A stretch of 64,000 nucleotides of DNA from CAWKEY01 sp963848675 (GCA_963848675.1 CAWKEY010000022.1:20681-84680); one strand, 5' to 3'; shown: positions 1-9,000, counted from the first letter of the stretch. Numbers and translations are program-made. The notes: a model not told the origin generated them from the sequence alone.

Positions 1-404
1 TCTTTCCGCTCAATCAAGGCCTTGGTGGCAGACAAGCGCATCTGTTCGATATGCTCGTTCAACGAGGCATCTTTATCAATAAAAGTATCCGAAGCTGGCA
101 CATACGCTTCTGGCTGATAATAGTCATAATAAGACACAAAATACTCGACGCTGTTGTCCGGAAAAAATTCTTTCATTTCACCGTACAACTGCGCCGCCAG
201 CGTCTTGTTGGGCGCCATAATCATGGCGGGGCGCTGCACTTCATTAATGACATTGGCTATCGTGAAGGTTTTGCCGGAACCGGTCACCCCCAACAAAGTC
301 ATATGAACTTCACCATCGCTCAATCCATCAACCAGTTGTTTGATCGCCGTGGGCTGGTCACCAGCCGGCTTATATCGACTTTGCAGCCTAAATTGTTTTT
401 TCAC
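1..404 (-). CDS. uvrB: UvrABC excinuclease subunit B, N-terminal part (cut by window edge)
   Basis: The minus strand encodes the first ~134 residues of UvrB, the DNA-damage-verifying helicase-like subunit of nucleotide excision repair. A GTG start at 402-404 (GTG AAA AAA CAA) follows an in-frame stop, and the protein begins MKKQFRLQSRYKPAGDQPTA. The Walker A motif reads GVTGSGKT. It is followed by NKTLAAQLYGEMKEFFP, and the damage-binding beta-hairpin region with the YFVSYYDYYQPEAYVP signature is present. All of these are diagnostic for UvrB. The gene continues beyond position 1. It is divergent from aspC, sharing a ~107-bp intergenic region. Confidence 0.95.
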   Translation of the reverse strand, partial: MKKQFRLQSRYKPAGDQPTAIKQLVDGLSDGEVHMTLLGVTGSGKTFTIANVINEVQRPAMIMAPNKTLAAQLYGEMKEFFPDNSVEYFVSYYDYYQPEAYVPASDTFIDKDASLNEHIEQMRLSATKALIERK

Positions 405-445
405 TCACACTATCTCAATAGTCGTCATTTTTTCACAATAGCCAG

Positions 446-474
446 TTAGCAAGCCATTGTACATAGCGTATAAT
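446..474 (+). promoter_or_regulatory. Putative sigma-70 promoter of aspC
   Basis: A perfect -10 hexamer TATAAT (469-474) is preceded, after a 17-bp spacer, by TTAGCA (446-451), which matches four of six -35 bases. It lies about 37 bp upstream of the aspC start codon. Confidence 0.5.
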
Positions 475-511
475 CTTTGCCATCTTTGACATTGATTTTA
501 CACGGGGAAAT

Positions 512-1693
512 ATGAGCATCAAACTTTCTAACAGAGTCCAATCCGTTAAACCATCACCTACCCTGGCCATTACCGCCCGAGCGGCGGAAATGCGCGCGGC
601 CGGCAAAGACATTGTCGGCCTGGGCGCAGGCGAGCCGGATTTTGATACCCCGGATCACATCAAGGCGGCCGCCATTAAAGCCATTGACAGTGGCTTTACC
701 AAATACACCGCTGTGGACGGCATTCCCAGCTTGAAAAAAGCCATCATCAATAAATTCAAAAATGATAACGGCCTGGACTACCAGCCCAAACAGATTCTGG
801 TTTCCTGCGGCGGTAAACAAAGCTCTTACAATCTGCTTCAAGCCCTGATCAACCCCGGTGACGAAGTCATTATCCCCGCACCGTTCTGGGTATCTTACCC
901 TGATATGACCCTACTGGCCGATGGGGTGCCGGTTATTATTGAAACCACACAGGCGCAGCGCTTTAAAATTTCTCCCGGACAACTGCGCGCGGCCATTACC
1001 GGCAAAACCCGGTTAATGTTCATCAACAGCCCATCCAATCCCTCCGGCATCGCCTATACCCTGGATGAACTGAAAGCGCTGGGAGAAGTGCTCAAGGATT
1101 TCCCGCATATTATTATTGCCACCGACGATATGTATGAACACATACTCTGGGAGCAAGGCAGCTTTGTGAACATCCTGAATGCCTGCCCCGAGCTTTATGA
1201 TCGCACCATGGTATTGAACGGTGTCTCCAAAGCCTATTCAATGACCGGCTGGCGCATCGGTTATGCCGCCGGCCCTGCTGATCTGATTGAGGCCATGACC
1301 ACCATTCAGTCACAAAGCACGTCCAACCCGACTTCAATTTCACAGGTTGCCGCTGAAGCCGCGCTGACCGGCGATCAAAGCTTTATCAACACCATGTGTG
1401 TTGAATTTAAAAAACGCCATGACTATGTGGTTGCCGAATTCAACAAGATTGACGGCATCGACTGTGTGGGCACAGACGGCACTTTCTATGTGTTCCCGAA
1501 TGTCGAAAAACTGATTGCCCGGCTGGACAATATCAACGACGATCTGGAATTTTCCGAATATTTAATCGAAAAAGCCGGCGTCGCCCTGGTCCCCGGCTCT
1601 GCTTTCGGCAGCCCCGGACACATCCGGATTTCCATAGCTACCAGCATGGCCAACTTGCAAAAGGCGTTTGAGAAAATCAACAAGGCCATTTAA
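512..1693 (+). CDS. aspC: Pyridoxal-phosphate aspartate aminotransferase (class I, subgroup Ib type)
   Basis: This 393-residue fold-type I PLP aminotransferase is predicted to interconvert aspartate and 2-oxoglutarate with oxaloacetate and glutamate in the cytoplasm. The Schiff-base lysine is K240 in VSKAYSMTGWRIGY. The substrate-binding segment NSPSNPSG and the N-terminal GAGEPDFDTP loop are typical of the bacterial/archaeal AspAT Ib subgroup, and the length is normal. The ATG at 512 is preceded by a GGGGA ribosome-binding site. The protein could also use other keto acids, since Ib enzymes include prephenate aminotransferases, and the sequence alone does not settle this. It appears to be monocistronic. 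Confidence 0.9.
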   Translation: MSIKLSNRVQSVKPSPTLAITARAAEMRAAGKDIVGLGAGEPDFDTPDHIKAAAIKAIDSGFTKYTAVDGIPSLKKAIINKFKNDNGLDYQPKQILVSCGGKQSSYNLLQALINPGDEVIIPAPFWVSYPDMTLLADGVPVIIETTQAQRFKISPGQLRAAITGKTRLMFINSPSNPSGIAYTLDELKALGEVLKDFPHIIIATDDMYEHILWEQGSFVNILNACPELYDRTMVLNGVSKAYSMTGWRIGYAAGPADLIEAMTTIQSQSTSNPTSISQVAAEAALTGDQSFINTMCVEFKKRHDYVVAEFNKIDGIDCVGTDGTFYVFPNVEKLIARLDNINDDLEFSEYLIEKAGVALVPGSAFGSPGHIRISIATSMANLQKAFEKINKAI

Positions 1694-1706
1694 CCGGCCA
1701 TCAAAA

Positions 1707-1735
1707 AGCGGCTGCAGACAAGACATGCCGCCGCT
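1707..1735 (+). terminator. Weak hairpin downstream of aspC
   Basis: AGCGGC at 1707-1712 can pair with GCCGCT at 1730-1735 across a 17-nt loop. No clear T-tract follows, so terminator function is uncertain. Confidence 0.25.
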
Positions 1736-1822
1736 CATTAAATGGCCCATGCCATGCAGATACCGGTTGAAGCCAGACATTTGCTCACAATATGAGCATC
1801 CTAATCATCAGGCAAGTTTAAA

Positions 1823-2878
1823 ATGCTAAACGAGAACCTTTCTTTTCTTCCCTCATACACGGCAACTCCGGAACAAAACGCTGAATACCTGCGCCAGATC
1901 CTGCCACTGATGTTAAGGCATAAAATCCCGGTTGACCCCATCAACTTTACGCTGTTTTATGACTATATCACCGGAAGAAATAGCGCCTTAAACACCGAAC
2001 TGGACGAGTTACTGACGGCACAGGCTGCTTTTACTGCAGAGCTCAGTCTACAGCTGTTCCGGAAACATATTTGCAACACTTCGATCAACTCGCTGGAAAA
2101 AATAAATCAATCCCTCATGCAGTTAATCAATAAAACCAATGAGGACATTGACAGTACCGAAGAAAAAGCCGCGGAAGCCTCCATTAATTTCCAGAACCAA
2201 AGCAGGAAACTGGAAAACAACCAAGGCATTACTGAAATCAAAACGATTTTGGCCGAAATTATCGCGGAAACCAAAGAACTGACCGAATCGAGCCTATCGT
2301 TTCAGACCAAACTGAATGAAAGTAAAAAAGAAATTGAATTGCTGCGTAAGGAATTGGTACAGGTCCGGGAAACGGCCATTACCGACGCATTGACTGGGCT
2401 GCTCAATCGGCGCGCATTTGATCAAACCCTGGGTGAACAGATTGAAATCCATAAAAATTCCGCCGCCGAACTTTGCCTGCTCATCCTGGATCTTGATCAC
2501 TTCAAACGTATCAATGACAACTTCGGTCATCGGGTGGGCGACAATGTGCTGCGTTATACGGCCAAGCTGATGCAGCAACATATTGCCGGACACCATTATG
2601 CGGCGCGCTATGGCGGCGAAGAAATGGCAATTATCATGCCCAACACACCTCTCAGCAGGGCCCTGGAAATTGCCGAAAACATCAGAAGCGCTCTGGCGCA
2701 GCACCCATTAAAACGCAAAGACAGCACCGAATCGCTAGGGCTAGTCACCCTTTCGGGCGGTGTTTCTGTGTTTAAAGAAGGCGACACACTGGAAAGTTTA
2801 ATTGATCGTGCGGACACAGCCTTGTATCAAGCCAAGAACAATGGCCGGAATCAGGTGATGGCCGAAAACTTTGCTTAG
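1823..2878 (+). CDS. Diguanylate cyclase (GGDEF domain) with helical N-terminal region
   Basis: This 351-residue soluble protein should make cyclic di-GMP from two GTP. The C-terminal half is a complete GGDEF domain. It has the DALTGLLNRRAF start motif (D188), the metal-binding LDLDHFKRIND segment and the active-site loop RYGGEEM (264-268), where the usual final Phe is Met. The position equivalent to the inhibitory RxxD site has Ala and His, so canonical product inhibition is not expected. Residues 1-185 are helical with a coiled-coil run just before the GGDEF domain, and I recognise no named sensor domain. There is no transmembrane segment. In a flagellated host such enzymes often tune the swim/attach decision, but no direct link is visible here. 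Confidence 0.88.
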   Translation: MLNENLSFLPSYTATPEQNAEYLRQILPLMLRHKIPVDPINFTLFYDYITGRNSALNTELDELLTAQAAFTAELSLQLFRKHICNTSINSLEKINQSLMQLINKTNEDIDSTEEKAAEASINFQNQSRKLENNQGITEIKTILAEIIAETKELTESSLSFQTKLNESKKEIELLRKELVQVRETAITDALTGLLNRRAFDQTLGEQIEIHKNSAAELCLLILDLDHFKRINDNFGHRVGDNVLRYTAKLMQQHIAGHHYAARYGGEEMAIIMPNTPLSRALEIAENIRSALAQHPLKRKDSTESLGLVTLSGGVSVFKEGDTLESLIDRADTALYQAKNNGRNQVMAENFA

Positions 2879-2900
2879 CTTTTCTCAGGCAATTCAGTGC

Positions 2901-4253
2901 TTAAGAGATAAATGAATGGATCAGGCCGCCAGCGGCGCAGATTGCAATCACCTGAACAATGCCGGCTTTAAACCGGAACAAGGCAATAAAAGCAGCAAGG
3001 CCGATTAGCGCAGACCAGTAATCAAATTTACCGCTCAAGCCTTGCGGCCAAAGCACATGATAAGCAAAGAAACAGGCCAAATTGATCACAACTCCCACAA
3101 CGGCGGCACTGATACCCGTCAATGGTGCTGTAAATTTAGCATCATGCCGGGTTGCTTCCACCGAAGGGCCACCTAAAAAGATAAACATAAAGGACGGCAG
3201 AAAGGTAAACAAAGTAGCAATGGCAGCGCCTGCAACGCCCGCCAAGGCTAGCAATTCCGGCCCTAACACGGCCTTAGTCCAACCACCGACAAAACCCACG
3301 AAAGCCACCACCATGATCAGCGGACCGGGTGTCGTCTCGCCCAGCGCCAGACCGTCAATCATCTGGCTTGCAGTCAACCAGGCGTAGTGCCCGACCCCGC
3401 CCTGATACACATAAGGCAATACCGCGTAAGCGCCGCCAAAGGTCAGCATAGCCGCCTTGGTAAAAAACCAGCCCATTTGCGTATAGGCGCCCGTCCAGCC
3501 GAACTTTGCCGTCAATAGGCCGAGAACAGCGGCCCACAGCCCAAGACCCCCGCTCAAGATAATGATCAACCTGCTCCATTTGAAGCGCAAATACTCGGGT
3601 ATCGGCGTGTCGTCATCAATCAGTGCCGGGCCATAGCTATGCCTGGCTCCAGCATGATGACCTCCGGTCTTGAAGGTCTCAGGTGAAACATGAGCTCCTA
3701 GATAACCGATCAGACCCGCCGCAAGGATGATCAAGGGAAAATCAATATGGAACGCAAAGATGGCTATAAAAGCCAATACCGCCATGCAGCGCAGCACGTT
3801 ATTCTTGAGCGAACGGCTACCAATACGGTGCGCCGCAAAGAGCACGATGGCCGTCACTGCCGGTTTAATGGCAAAGAGTATACCGGCAACTGCGGGCACA
3901 TCGCCAAAGGCCAGATATATCCAGGTTAAAGCCATCAGAATAAACAACGACGGCAGCACAAACAAAACGCCCGCCGCCATGCCGCCCCAGATGCCGTGCA
4001 TGAGCCAACCGATATAAATGGCCAATTGCTGCGCTTCTGGCCCCGGCAATACCATCGTGTAATTTAAGGCATGAAGAAACCGGTGCTCTGAAATCCAGCG
4101 ACGTTTCTCGACTAATTCCTGGTGCATCATGCTGATTTGTCCGGCCGGCCCGCCAAAACTGATGAAGCCCAGCTTAAGCCAATAACCCAGTGCCTGCCAA
4201 AAAGATACCGGCGCAGGTGGCGCGTGAGTTGTTGTTTCCTGGTTATTGGCCAC
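2901..4253 (-). CDS. chrA: Chromate transporter, two-domain ChrA family
   Basis: This 450-residue inner-membrane protein has duplicated CHR domains. The first carries LGFISFGGPAGQISMMH and YTMVLPGPEAQQLAIYIGW. The second carries AAMLTFGGAYAVLPYVYQ and GETTPGPLIMVVAFVG. FGG and PGP signatures in each half are the family hallmark. About ten hydrophobic segments are evident. The family exports chromate, probably coupled to proton movement. The start is a GTG at 4253 with no strong ribosome-binding site. It is last in a minus-strand run waaA-tag-VOC-chrA and converges on the GGDEF gene 22 bp away. Real substrate specificity in this host is inferred from family only. Confidence 0.9.
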   Translation of the reverse strand: MANNQETTTHAPPAPVSFWQALGYWLKLGFISFGGPAGQISMMHQELVEKRRWISEHRFLHALNYTMVLPGPEAQQLAIYIGWLMHGIWGGMAAGVLFVLPSLFILMALTWIYLAFGDVPAVAGILFAIKPAVTAIVLFAAHRIGSRSLKNNVLRCMAVLAFIAIFAFHIDFPLIILAAGLIGYLGAHVSPETFKTGGHHAGARHSYGPALIDDDTPIPEYLRFKWSRLIIILSGGLGLWAAVLGLLTAKFGWTGAYTQMGWFFTKAAMLTFGGAYAVLPYVYQGGVGHYAWLTASQMIDGLALGETTPGPLIMVVAFVGFVGGWTKAVLGPELLALAGVAGAAIATLFTFLPSFMFIFLGGPSVEATRHDAKFTAPLTGISAAVVGVVINLACFFAYHVLWPQGLSGKFDYWSALIGLAAFIALFRFKAGIVQVIAICAAGGLIHSFIS

Positions 4254-4286
4254 TATGAATGATCCCGGCGCAGAAGATTGGGGGTT

Positions 4287-4727
4287 TTACCAAGTACCGG
4301 TGTTGGCCATCGAAAGCCAGGGCTCTTGCGGAGGCAGCGAGTGAGCTTTTTGCAGGAACTCAATAGAGACATTATCCGGCGAACGCACAAAAGCCATGCG
4401 ACCGTCACGCGGCGGACGGTTGATGACCACACCGGCCACCATCAGTTTTTGACAGGTCTCGTAAATATTATCAACTTCAAACGCCAGATGGCCAAAATTG
4501 CGCCCGCCGCTATAGACTTCCGGCTCCCAGTTATAGGTCAGCTCGATTAACGGCGCCTGCGTCGCCTGTGCCTGTTTTGCATCTTGCGGCGCATGCAGGT
4601 AAACCAGGGTAAAACGGCCGCTTTCACTCTCCATCCGGCTGCCTTCAAGCAGCCCCAGTTTGTTGCAGTAAAAATCGAGAGATTCGTCCAGGTCATGCAC
4701 CCGGACCATGGCATGTAAATAACGCAT
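4287..4727 (-). CDS. VOC superfamily protein, lactoylglutathione lyase-like
   Basis: This protein of ~146 residues has the glyoxalase I fold, opening MRYLHAMVRVHDLDESLDFY and containing ELTYNWEPEVYSGGRNFGHLAFEVDNIYE and a C-terminal VSIEFLQ strand. His and Glu residues in each beta-alpha-beta-beta-beta half fit the metal sites of GloA, which converts the methylglyoxal-glutathione hemithioacetal to S-lactoylglutathione. I take the ATG at 4725-4727, 9 nt after AAGGAG, rather than the TTG three codons upstream. The C-terminal ~20 residues extend slightly past the usual GloA end. It follows tag by 39 bp and is probably co-transcribed. Confidence 0.8.
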   Translation of the reverse strand: MRYLHAMVRVHDLDESLDFYCNKLGLLEGSRMESESGRFTLVYLHAPQDAKQAQATQAPLIELTYNWEPEVYSGGRNFGHLAFEVDNIYETCQKLMVAGVVINRPPRDGRMAFVRSPDNVSIEFLQKAHSLPPQEPWLSMANTGTW

Positions 4728-4766
4728 AATGCTCAACTCCTTGGTATTTTCTGTTGGCGGATCATT

Positions 4767-5330
4767 TTAAACCTTTGCATGCCTGAAACAACCGACGACG
4801 TGATCATTGACCATGCCGGTCGCCTGCATAAAGGCATAACAAATGGTACTGCCAACAAATTTAAATCCACGCTTTTTCAAGTCTTTACTCATGAGCTCAG
4901 ACACTGGCGTCGTCACGGGAATTTCGGCTGCGTTTTTCCAGGCATTGAGCCGGGGCTGACCATCTACAAAACGCCAGATATAGTGGTCAAAGCTGCCAAA
5001 GTCCTGTTGAACCTGTAAAAAGGCCTGCGCATTGCTGACAGCCGCATGCACTTTCAGTCTGTTTCTGACGATTCCGGGATTGGCCAGCAGCATATTGATT
5101 TTTTCATCACCGTAGCTGGCAACCCTTGCAATCTCGAAATGATCGAAAGCGGCCCGGTAGCCCTCACGTTTTTTCAGGATGGTAGACCAGCTCAAGCCGG
5201 CTTGTGCGCCTTCAAGAACCAAAAACTCAAAAAGCAGACGGTCGTCATGCACCGGAACGCCCCATTCAAGATCATGATATTGTTCTTCCAGGGGACTGGC
5301 CAGCGCCCAAGCACATTTTTTCATTAACAT
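4767..5330 (-). CDS. tag: DNA-3-methyladenine glycosylase I
   Basis: This 187-residue base-excision-repair enzyme removes 3-methyladenine from alkylated DNA. The match to the E. coli Tag pattern runs end to end: CAWALASPLEEQYHDLEWG near the N terminus, LEGAQAGLSWSTILKKRE, and KKRGFKFVGSTICYAFMQA. The zinc-binding set is present: an N-terminal Cys (residue 6), His19, and C-terminal His177 and Cys181 in NDHVVGC. Start choice is between ATG 5330 and ATG 5324 (MKKCAW), and the second fits family alignments better. It lies 88 bp downstream of waaA, same strand. Confidence 0.92.
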   Translation of the reverse strand: MLMKKCAWALASPLEEQYHDLEWGVPVHDDRLLFEFLVLEGAQAGLSWSTILKKREGYRAAFDHFEIARVASYGDEKINMLLANPGIVRNRLKVHAAVSNAQAFLQVQQDFGSFDHYIWRFVDGQPRLNAWKNAAEIPVTTPVSELMSKDLKKRGFKFVGSTICYAFMQATGMVNDHVVGCFRHAKV

Positions 5331-5418
5331 TGTTTATCAGAAAAAAATTGTTTCTCTTCCGCTTGATTTCAGCGCCATGGATGGGAGGTTCAAAACGGCC
5401 TGGACTCGCTGGATATTT

Positions 5419-6693
5419 TCACGATGCGGCAGAATTGATAACCGGCTCCAGCATGCTGCAGATTCTTACAATAGCTCCCTGATTCTGACGCACAAAGTTC
5501 TGGCCCTTGTCGATCAACGCTGCCCTAGAGGCTGGCTCTGCATGCAGGCTGCAAATCGAATTGATGATATCGTCCCTGTCTTGGCATTGTATGGCGGCAT
5601 CCTGTCCTAGAACGCCTTGCGCTATCTCTTTGAAATTGAACATATGAGGGCCAAACATGACCGGCACCCCCACGGCCAAAGCTTCCAGAATATTATGTCC
5701 ACCGGCTGGCACCATGCTACCGCCGACAAAACTCGTATCTGCGGCGGCATAGAGCATTTTTAACTCCCCCATAGAATCGGCCAGATAGACGTCAGTAGAC
5801 TGATCGCACGCCTCACCGGTGCTGCGCGTCACAACAGCCAGCTGAGTTTGCTCACACAATTTTTTGACTTCCGAAAATCGCTCGGGGTGGCGTGGCGCAA
5901 TCGCCAGCAAGAGTTCGGGTATTCTTGGCTTAATGGCTTTATAGATGTCCAGAAACTGCGCCTCTTCACCTCTATGGGTGCTGGCGATAAGCCAGACAAA
6001 GCGGCCGCCGAACTGCTGATTTTTTAGCTGCCGGCCGAGCACCAGGACTTGTTCCGGTATTTCCAGATCAAACTTGATATTGCCGATCGTGATCACCTTT
6101 TCCGGCTTCGCGCCAATGGCGATAAAGCGTTTGGCATCGTCGGCAGTTTGGGTCGCGATCAGTTTAACCTGCGCCAGTGCCGGAAGCACCAGCGATGGTA
6201 TTTTTTGATAGCCGCTGACGGATTTTTCCGCTAGCCGGGCGTTGATGATATACAGGGGGATAGCATTTTTGCCGCAAGAGGCAAAAAGATTGGGCCAGAT
6301 TTCCGTTTCGACTATAACCGCCGCTTTTGGCTTGAAGCATCTGATGAACCGGTTGACCGCCCAGGGCAGGTCATAAGGCAAATACACATGCTCGACGCTT
6401 TCCTGCATTACCGACTTGACCCGGGCAGAGCCATTGGGTGTCATGGTGGTAATCAGTAATCGCAGATGAGGGTGTTGGGTCTGAATATGCCGAACGAGTG
6501 GAAATAAAGCTTCGGCCTCACCCACGGAAACGGCATGAAACCAGATGCCGCCTTGGGCATGGTTTTTTTGGTAAAAAGCAAAGCGCTCACGCCAACGCTG
6601 CCGGTAGGCGGGGGCTTTTAAGCTTCGCCAGAGCAGCCGAACGAGGATAAAAGGGACAATCAGATAAAAAAGGCTTGAATACAAACTGCGCAT
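5419..6693 (-). CDS. waaA: 3-deoxy-D-manno-octulosonic acid (Kdo) transferase
   Basis: This 424-residue GT30 glycosyltransferase adds Kdo to lipid IVA at the inner-membrane face during lipopolysaccharide synthesis. An N-terminal hydrophobic anchor (residues ~5-24) is followed by RWRERFAFY. The segment GIWFHAVSVGEAEALFPLV holds the catalytic-base Glu of the N-terminal Rossmann half. The C-terminal half has FVGGSMVPAGGHNILEALA and VPVMFGPHMFNF, the CMP-Kdo binding signature. Length is normal. It heads the waaA-tag-VOC-chrA minus-strand run and lies just downstream of the hairpin that follows rplI. Confidence 0.93.
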   Translation of the reverse strand: MRSLYSSLFYLIVPFILVRLLWRSLKAPAYRQRWRERFAFYQKNHAQGGIWFHAVSVGEAEALFPLVRHIQTQHPHLRLLITTMTPNGSARVKSVMQESVEHVYLPYDLPWAVNRFIRCFKPKAAVIVETEIWPNLFASCGKNAIPLYIINARLAEKSVSGYQKIPSLVLPALAQVKLIATQTADDAKRFIAIGAKPEKVITIGNIKFDLEIPEQVLVLGRQLKNQQFGGRFVWLIASTHRGEEAQFLDIYKAIKPRIPELLLAIAPRHPERFSEVKKLCEQTQLAVVTRSTGEACDQSTDVYLADSMGELKMLYAAADTSFVGGSMVPAGGHNILEALAVGVPVMFGPHMFNFKEIAQGVLGQDAAIQCQDRDDIINSICSLHAEPASRAALIDKGQNFVRQNQGAIVRICSMLEPVINSAAS

Positions 6694-6703
6694 GTCAAAA
6701 ACA

Positions 6704-6762
6704 GCGCAAGGGGCAAGTCGCTAGGTTCAAAAAGCCGCCGCTTTGACCTGTCGCCTTGCCCC
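6704..6762 (-). terminator. Long hairpin after rplI, probable terminator
   Basis: GGGGCAAG (6710-6717) pairs perfectly with CTTGCCCC (6755-6762). An inner GGTTCAAAAAGC/GCTTTGACC stem is nested inside. On the minus strand a short T-run follows a few bases later. It separates the ribosomal operon from waaA, and it also lies within the waaA upstream region. Confidence 0.5.
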
Positions 6763-6775
6763 TCATCTTGAATAG

Positions 6776-7225
6776 TTAGGCTTCAGCAGCGATCTTAACG
6801 GGCAGAGTAACAATAACATCGGTATGTAGATTGATGTCAATGTCGTATTCGCCGACTTGGCGAATAACCCCCGTCGGCATCCGCACTTCCTTTTTTTCAA
6901 CTGCAACACCGGCTGCAGTGATAGCGTCAGCGATGTTGTGCGTGCCAATCGAACCAAATAGCTTGCCTTCATCACCCGCTTTGTGCGTAATGACAACTTG
7001 CAATTTGCTCAGCGCATTAGCGCGCGCCTGAGCTGCCGCCAGTTTTTCTGCGGCCAATTTTTCAAGCTCTGCACGACGCGCCTGAAATTCAGCAATTTTA
7101 CTTGCTGTTGCGGCAACGGCCTTGCCTTGTGGAACCAGATAATTTCTGCCATAACCTGATTTAATGGTGACTTTATCACCCAGGTTACCCAGGTTTGCTA
7201 TCTTTTCAAGCAGAATAACTTCCAT
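6776..7225 (-). CDS. rplI: 50S ribosomal protein L9
   Basis: This 149-residue protein starts with the L9 signature MEVILLEKIANLGNLGDKVTIKSGYGRNYLVPQGKA. A long central helix rich in Ala/Glu/Lys follows, then the C-terminal globular domain ending VTLPVKIAAEA. L9 binds 23S rRNA domain V near the L1 stalk base. It is the last gene of rpsF-rpsR-DUF2232-rplI, 30 bp after the membrane gene, and is followed by a strong hairpin. Confidence 0.97.
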   Translation of the reverse strand: MEVILLEKIANLGNLGDKVTIKSGYGRNYLVPQGKAVAATASKIAEFQARRAELEKLAAEKLAAAQARANALSKLQVVITHKAGDEGKLFGSIGTHNIADAITAAGVAVEKKEVRMPTGVIRQVGEYDIDINLHTDVIVTLPVKIAAEA

Positions 7226-7255
7226 CTCTTATTACCTCAATTCGGTTTTAACCGA

Positions 7256-8161
7256 CTATTTTTCGCCACTAGGCGTGTGTTGATTCGAAATTTTGTTTCG
7301 TAAGTTCATCCACGGATCACTCAACCCAATTAAGGCAACGGGCAGCAAGGCATGGGGGATTAAAAACAAGGTTATATACAGCATAGGCACCATAAAGCGG
7401 CCGAGCTTCATCGCTGCAAACACAGTATGCAATACCGACGTGCCGATGAAGGCATACAGCACAAACAGCAAAATGCCGATATTCCAGGCTATTTCCGAGA
7501 TGACTCCGGAAGCTAGCGCGGCAACAGCAATAACTGCAATACTGCCTATGACCAGCCTCGGATGCGTACTCAATGACAAAAACTCTTGCCGGAAACCGCC
7601 GGGGTTATAGAGCACCGACTGCCACCAACGTCCGAGAAACAAGCCAAACAGCAGGCCAAAGACACTGCCTGCAGCGACGATTCCTGTCATGTAATGAGAC
7701 AGTATATCCAAGGTAGGTTGAATTTCTTCAACGGGCGCATTGGGCGGCAGCATTTGCACCAGCACATGCTTCCACATTGCCGCCGGGGCAGGATCATAGA
7801 AATAAAAGCCTGCAACGCTCAAGATGCCAATCAATACCGCAATTTCAACCGCCAGAGACAAATACCGCCCTTCCCTTAGTACGATTGAAATAAGCCAGAC
7901 CGGCAGCCACAAAACTGCGCCATAAAGCATTGCAAACTGGTAATTCCCTAACAGGAAATAAGCCAGCAGCGCCGCTGCCACACTGGAACAAGCTAAAACA
8001 TAAAAGCCTTCAAACGCTCCCCGCCTTAAGGTCACCAGGGCTACCGATGCTGAGCTTACTATACTGACCGGGGGCATAATCAATGACAACAGCGCAAGCG
8101 TGGATGCGACGATCATCGCCTGCATTCGCCCTCGCATAATATAAGCTGCTAAAAATTTCAC
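7256..8161 (-). CDS. DUF2232 (YybS-like) multi-pass membrane protein
   Basis: This 301-residue integral membrane protein has roughly eight hydrophobic segments, for example ALLSLIMPPVSIVSSASVAL and NIGILLFVLYAFIGTSVL. It has no recognisable catalytic motif. Size, topology and position inside the S6-S18-L9 operon match the DUF2232/YybS family, which is found in the same place in many gammaproteobacteria and in a comparable place in Firmicutes. Function is unknown and a transport role is only a guess. It is translated 16 bp after rpsR and 30 bp before rplI. Confidence 0.75.
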   Translation of the reverse strand: MKFLAAYIMRGRMQAMIVASTLALLSLIMPPVSIVSSASVALVTLRRGAFEGFYVLACSSVAAALLAYFLLGNYQFAMLYGAVLWLPVWLISIVLREGRYLSLAVEIAVLIGILSVAGFYFYDPAPAAMWKHVLVQMLPPNAPVEEIQPTLDILSHYMTGIVAAGSVFGLLFGLFLGRWWQSVLYNPGGFRQEFLSLSTHPRLVIGSIAVIAVAALASGVISEIAWNIGILLFVLYAFIGTSVLHTVFAAMKLGRFMVPMLYITLFLIPHALLPVALIGLSDPWMNLRNKISNQHTPSGEK

Positions 8162-8177
8162 TGATTATCCAGGCGTG

Positions 8178-8405
8178 TTACTTGTGCGCGTCGCAGAATG
8201 GCAATAAAGCAATAAACCGCGCGCGTTTAATGGCAATGCCCAGTTGGCGTTGATATTTAGCGCTGGTGCCTGTGATACGGCTGGGGACAATCTTGCCGGT
8301 CTCGGTAATGTAATCACTTAACAAATCCAGATCTTTATAATCAATCTGGGTACCACCCTCTGCGCTAAAACGGCAGAATTTTTTACGTCTTACATTGCGT
8401 GCCAT
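8178..8405 (-). CDS. rpsR: 30S ribosomal protein S18
   Basis: This 75-residue basic protein contains RRKKFCRFSAEG, IDYKDLDLLSDYITETGKIVP and SRITGTSAKYQRQLGIAIKRAR, the full S18 signature. It forms a heterodimer with S6 on the 30S platform. It follows rpsF by 29 bp. No priB gene lies between them, unlike in enterobacteria. Confidence 0.97.
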   Translation of the reverse strand: MARNVRRKKFCRFSAEGGTQIDYKDLDLLSDYITETGKIVPSRITGTSAKYQRQLGIAIKRARFIALLPFCDAHK

Positions 8406-8434
8406 GATAATTCTCGTAATTCAGTGTTAAAAGT

Positions 8435-8887
8435 CTATTCAGGAATGATTTCGTCAGCGCCGAAATCTTCATCAACATCATCCAGATCAATTTCTTCGTC
8501 GATGTCTTCTGCCGCTTTTCTGCTCGCCGCGTCTTTAGCTCTTGATTCAGCAGCTTTATTTTCTTCCGCTGTGGAGGTGGCAATTGGAGACGGGGCAGTA
8601 ATCGCTTCTTTCTGCAGCAAGGTCATACTACGCAGGATGGCATCATTGAAGCGGAAACCGCTTTCCAACTCTTCCAAAGTTGCTTGATCGCACTCAACAT
8701 TCATCAACACATAATGGGCTTTATGAATTTTTTTGATAGGGTAAGCCAAATGTCTGCGGCCCCAATCTTCCAAACGGTGGATTGTTCCGGAAGCAGCCGC
8801 AATGGTTGCTTTATAACGTTCAACCATCGCTGGAACCTGGGAGCTTTGATCAGGATGGACTAAAAAGACAATTTCATAATGTCGCAT
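8435..8887 (-). CDS. rpsF: 30S ribosomal protein S6
   Basis: The protein has 150 residues if started at ATG 8885-8887 (MRHYEIVFLVHPDQSSQVPA), preceded by AAGGA. A longer in-frame extension to 8962 has no family support. The ferredoxin-like S6 core ends near residue 100. A highly acidic Glu/Asp tail follows (DEEIDLDDVDEDFGADE), as in other gammaproteobacterial S6 proteins, whose C-terminal glutamates are a known site of modification by RimK. It is the first gene of the operon. Confidence 0.96.
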   Translation of the reverse strand: MRHYEIVFLVHPDQSSQVPAMVERYKATIAAASGTIHRLEDWGRRHLAYPIKKIHKAHYVLMNVECDQATLEELESGFRFNDAILRSMTLLQKEAITAPSPIATSTAEENKAAESRAKDAASRKAAEDIDEEIDLDDVDEDFGADEIIPE

Positions 8888-8972
8888 GGTTTTTTCCTTA
8901 CGGGTTAAGCCTTCCACCTTTGTCTTGAAGATGGTAAAGCAAGGAGGAGCGGGATGCCCCAAAAAATCGCCT

Positions 8973-9000
8973 ATTATAGGGTCATTTGCAGTGATTGCAA
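8973..9000 (-). promoter_or_regulatory. Sigma-70 promoter and leader of the rpsF operon
   Basis: On the minus strand TTGCAA (8995-9000), a 16-bp spacer and a perfect TATAAT (8973-8978) lie ~85 bp upstream of the rpsF start. This leaves an untranslated leader of about 75 nt. S6:S18 autoregulatory leaders are known for this operon in other bacteria. I can see only a weak ACC/GGT hairpin here, so a regulatory fold is not claimed. Confidence 0.65.

Noticed and set aside
8888..8962. N-terminal extension of rpsF
   Set aside because: It overlaps the leader and ribosome-binding site, and S6 homology begins at MRHYEIVF.
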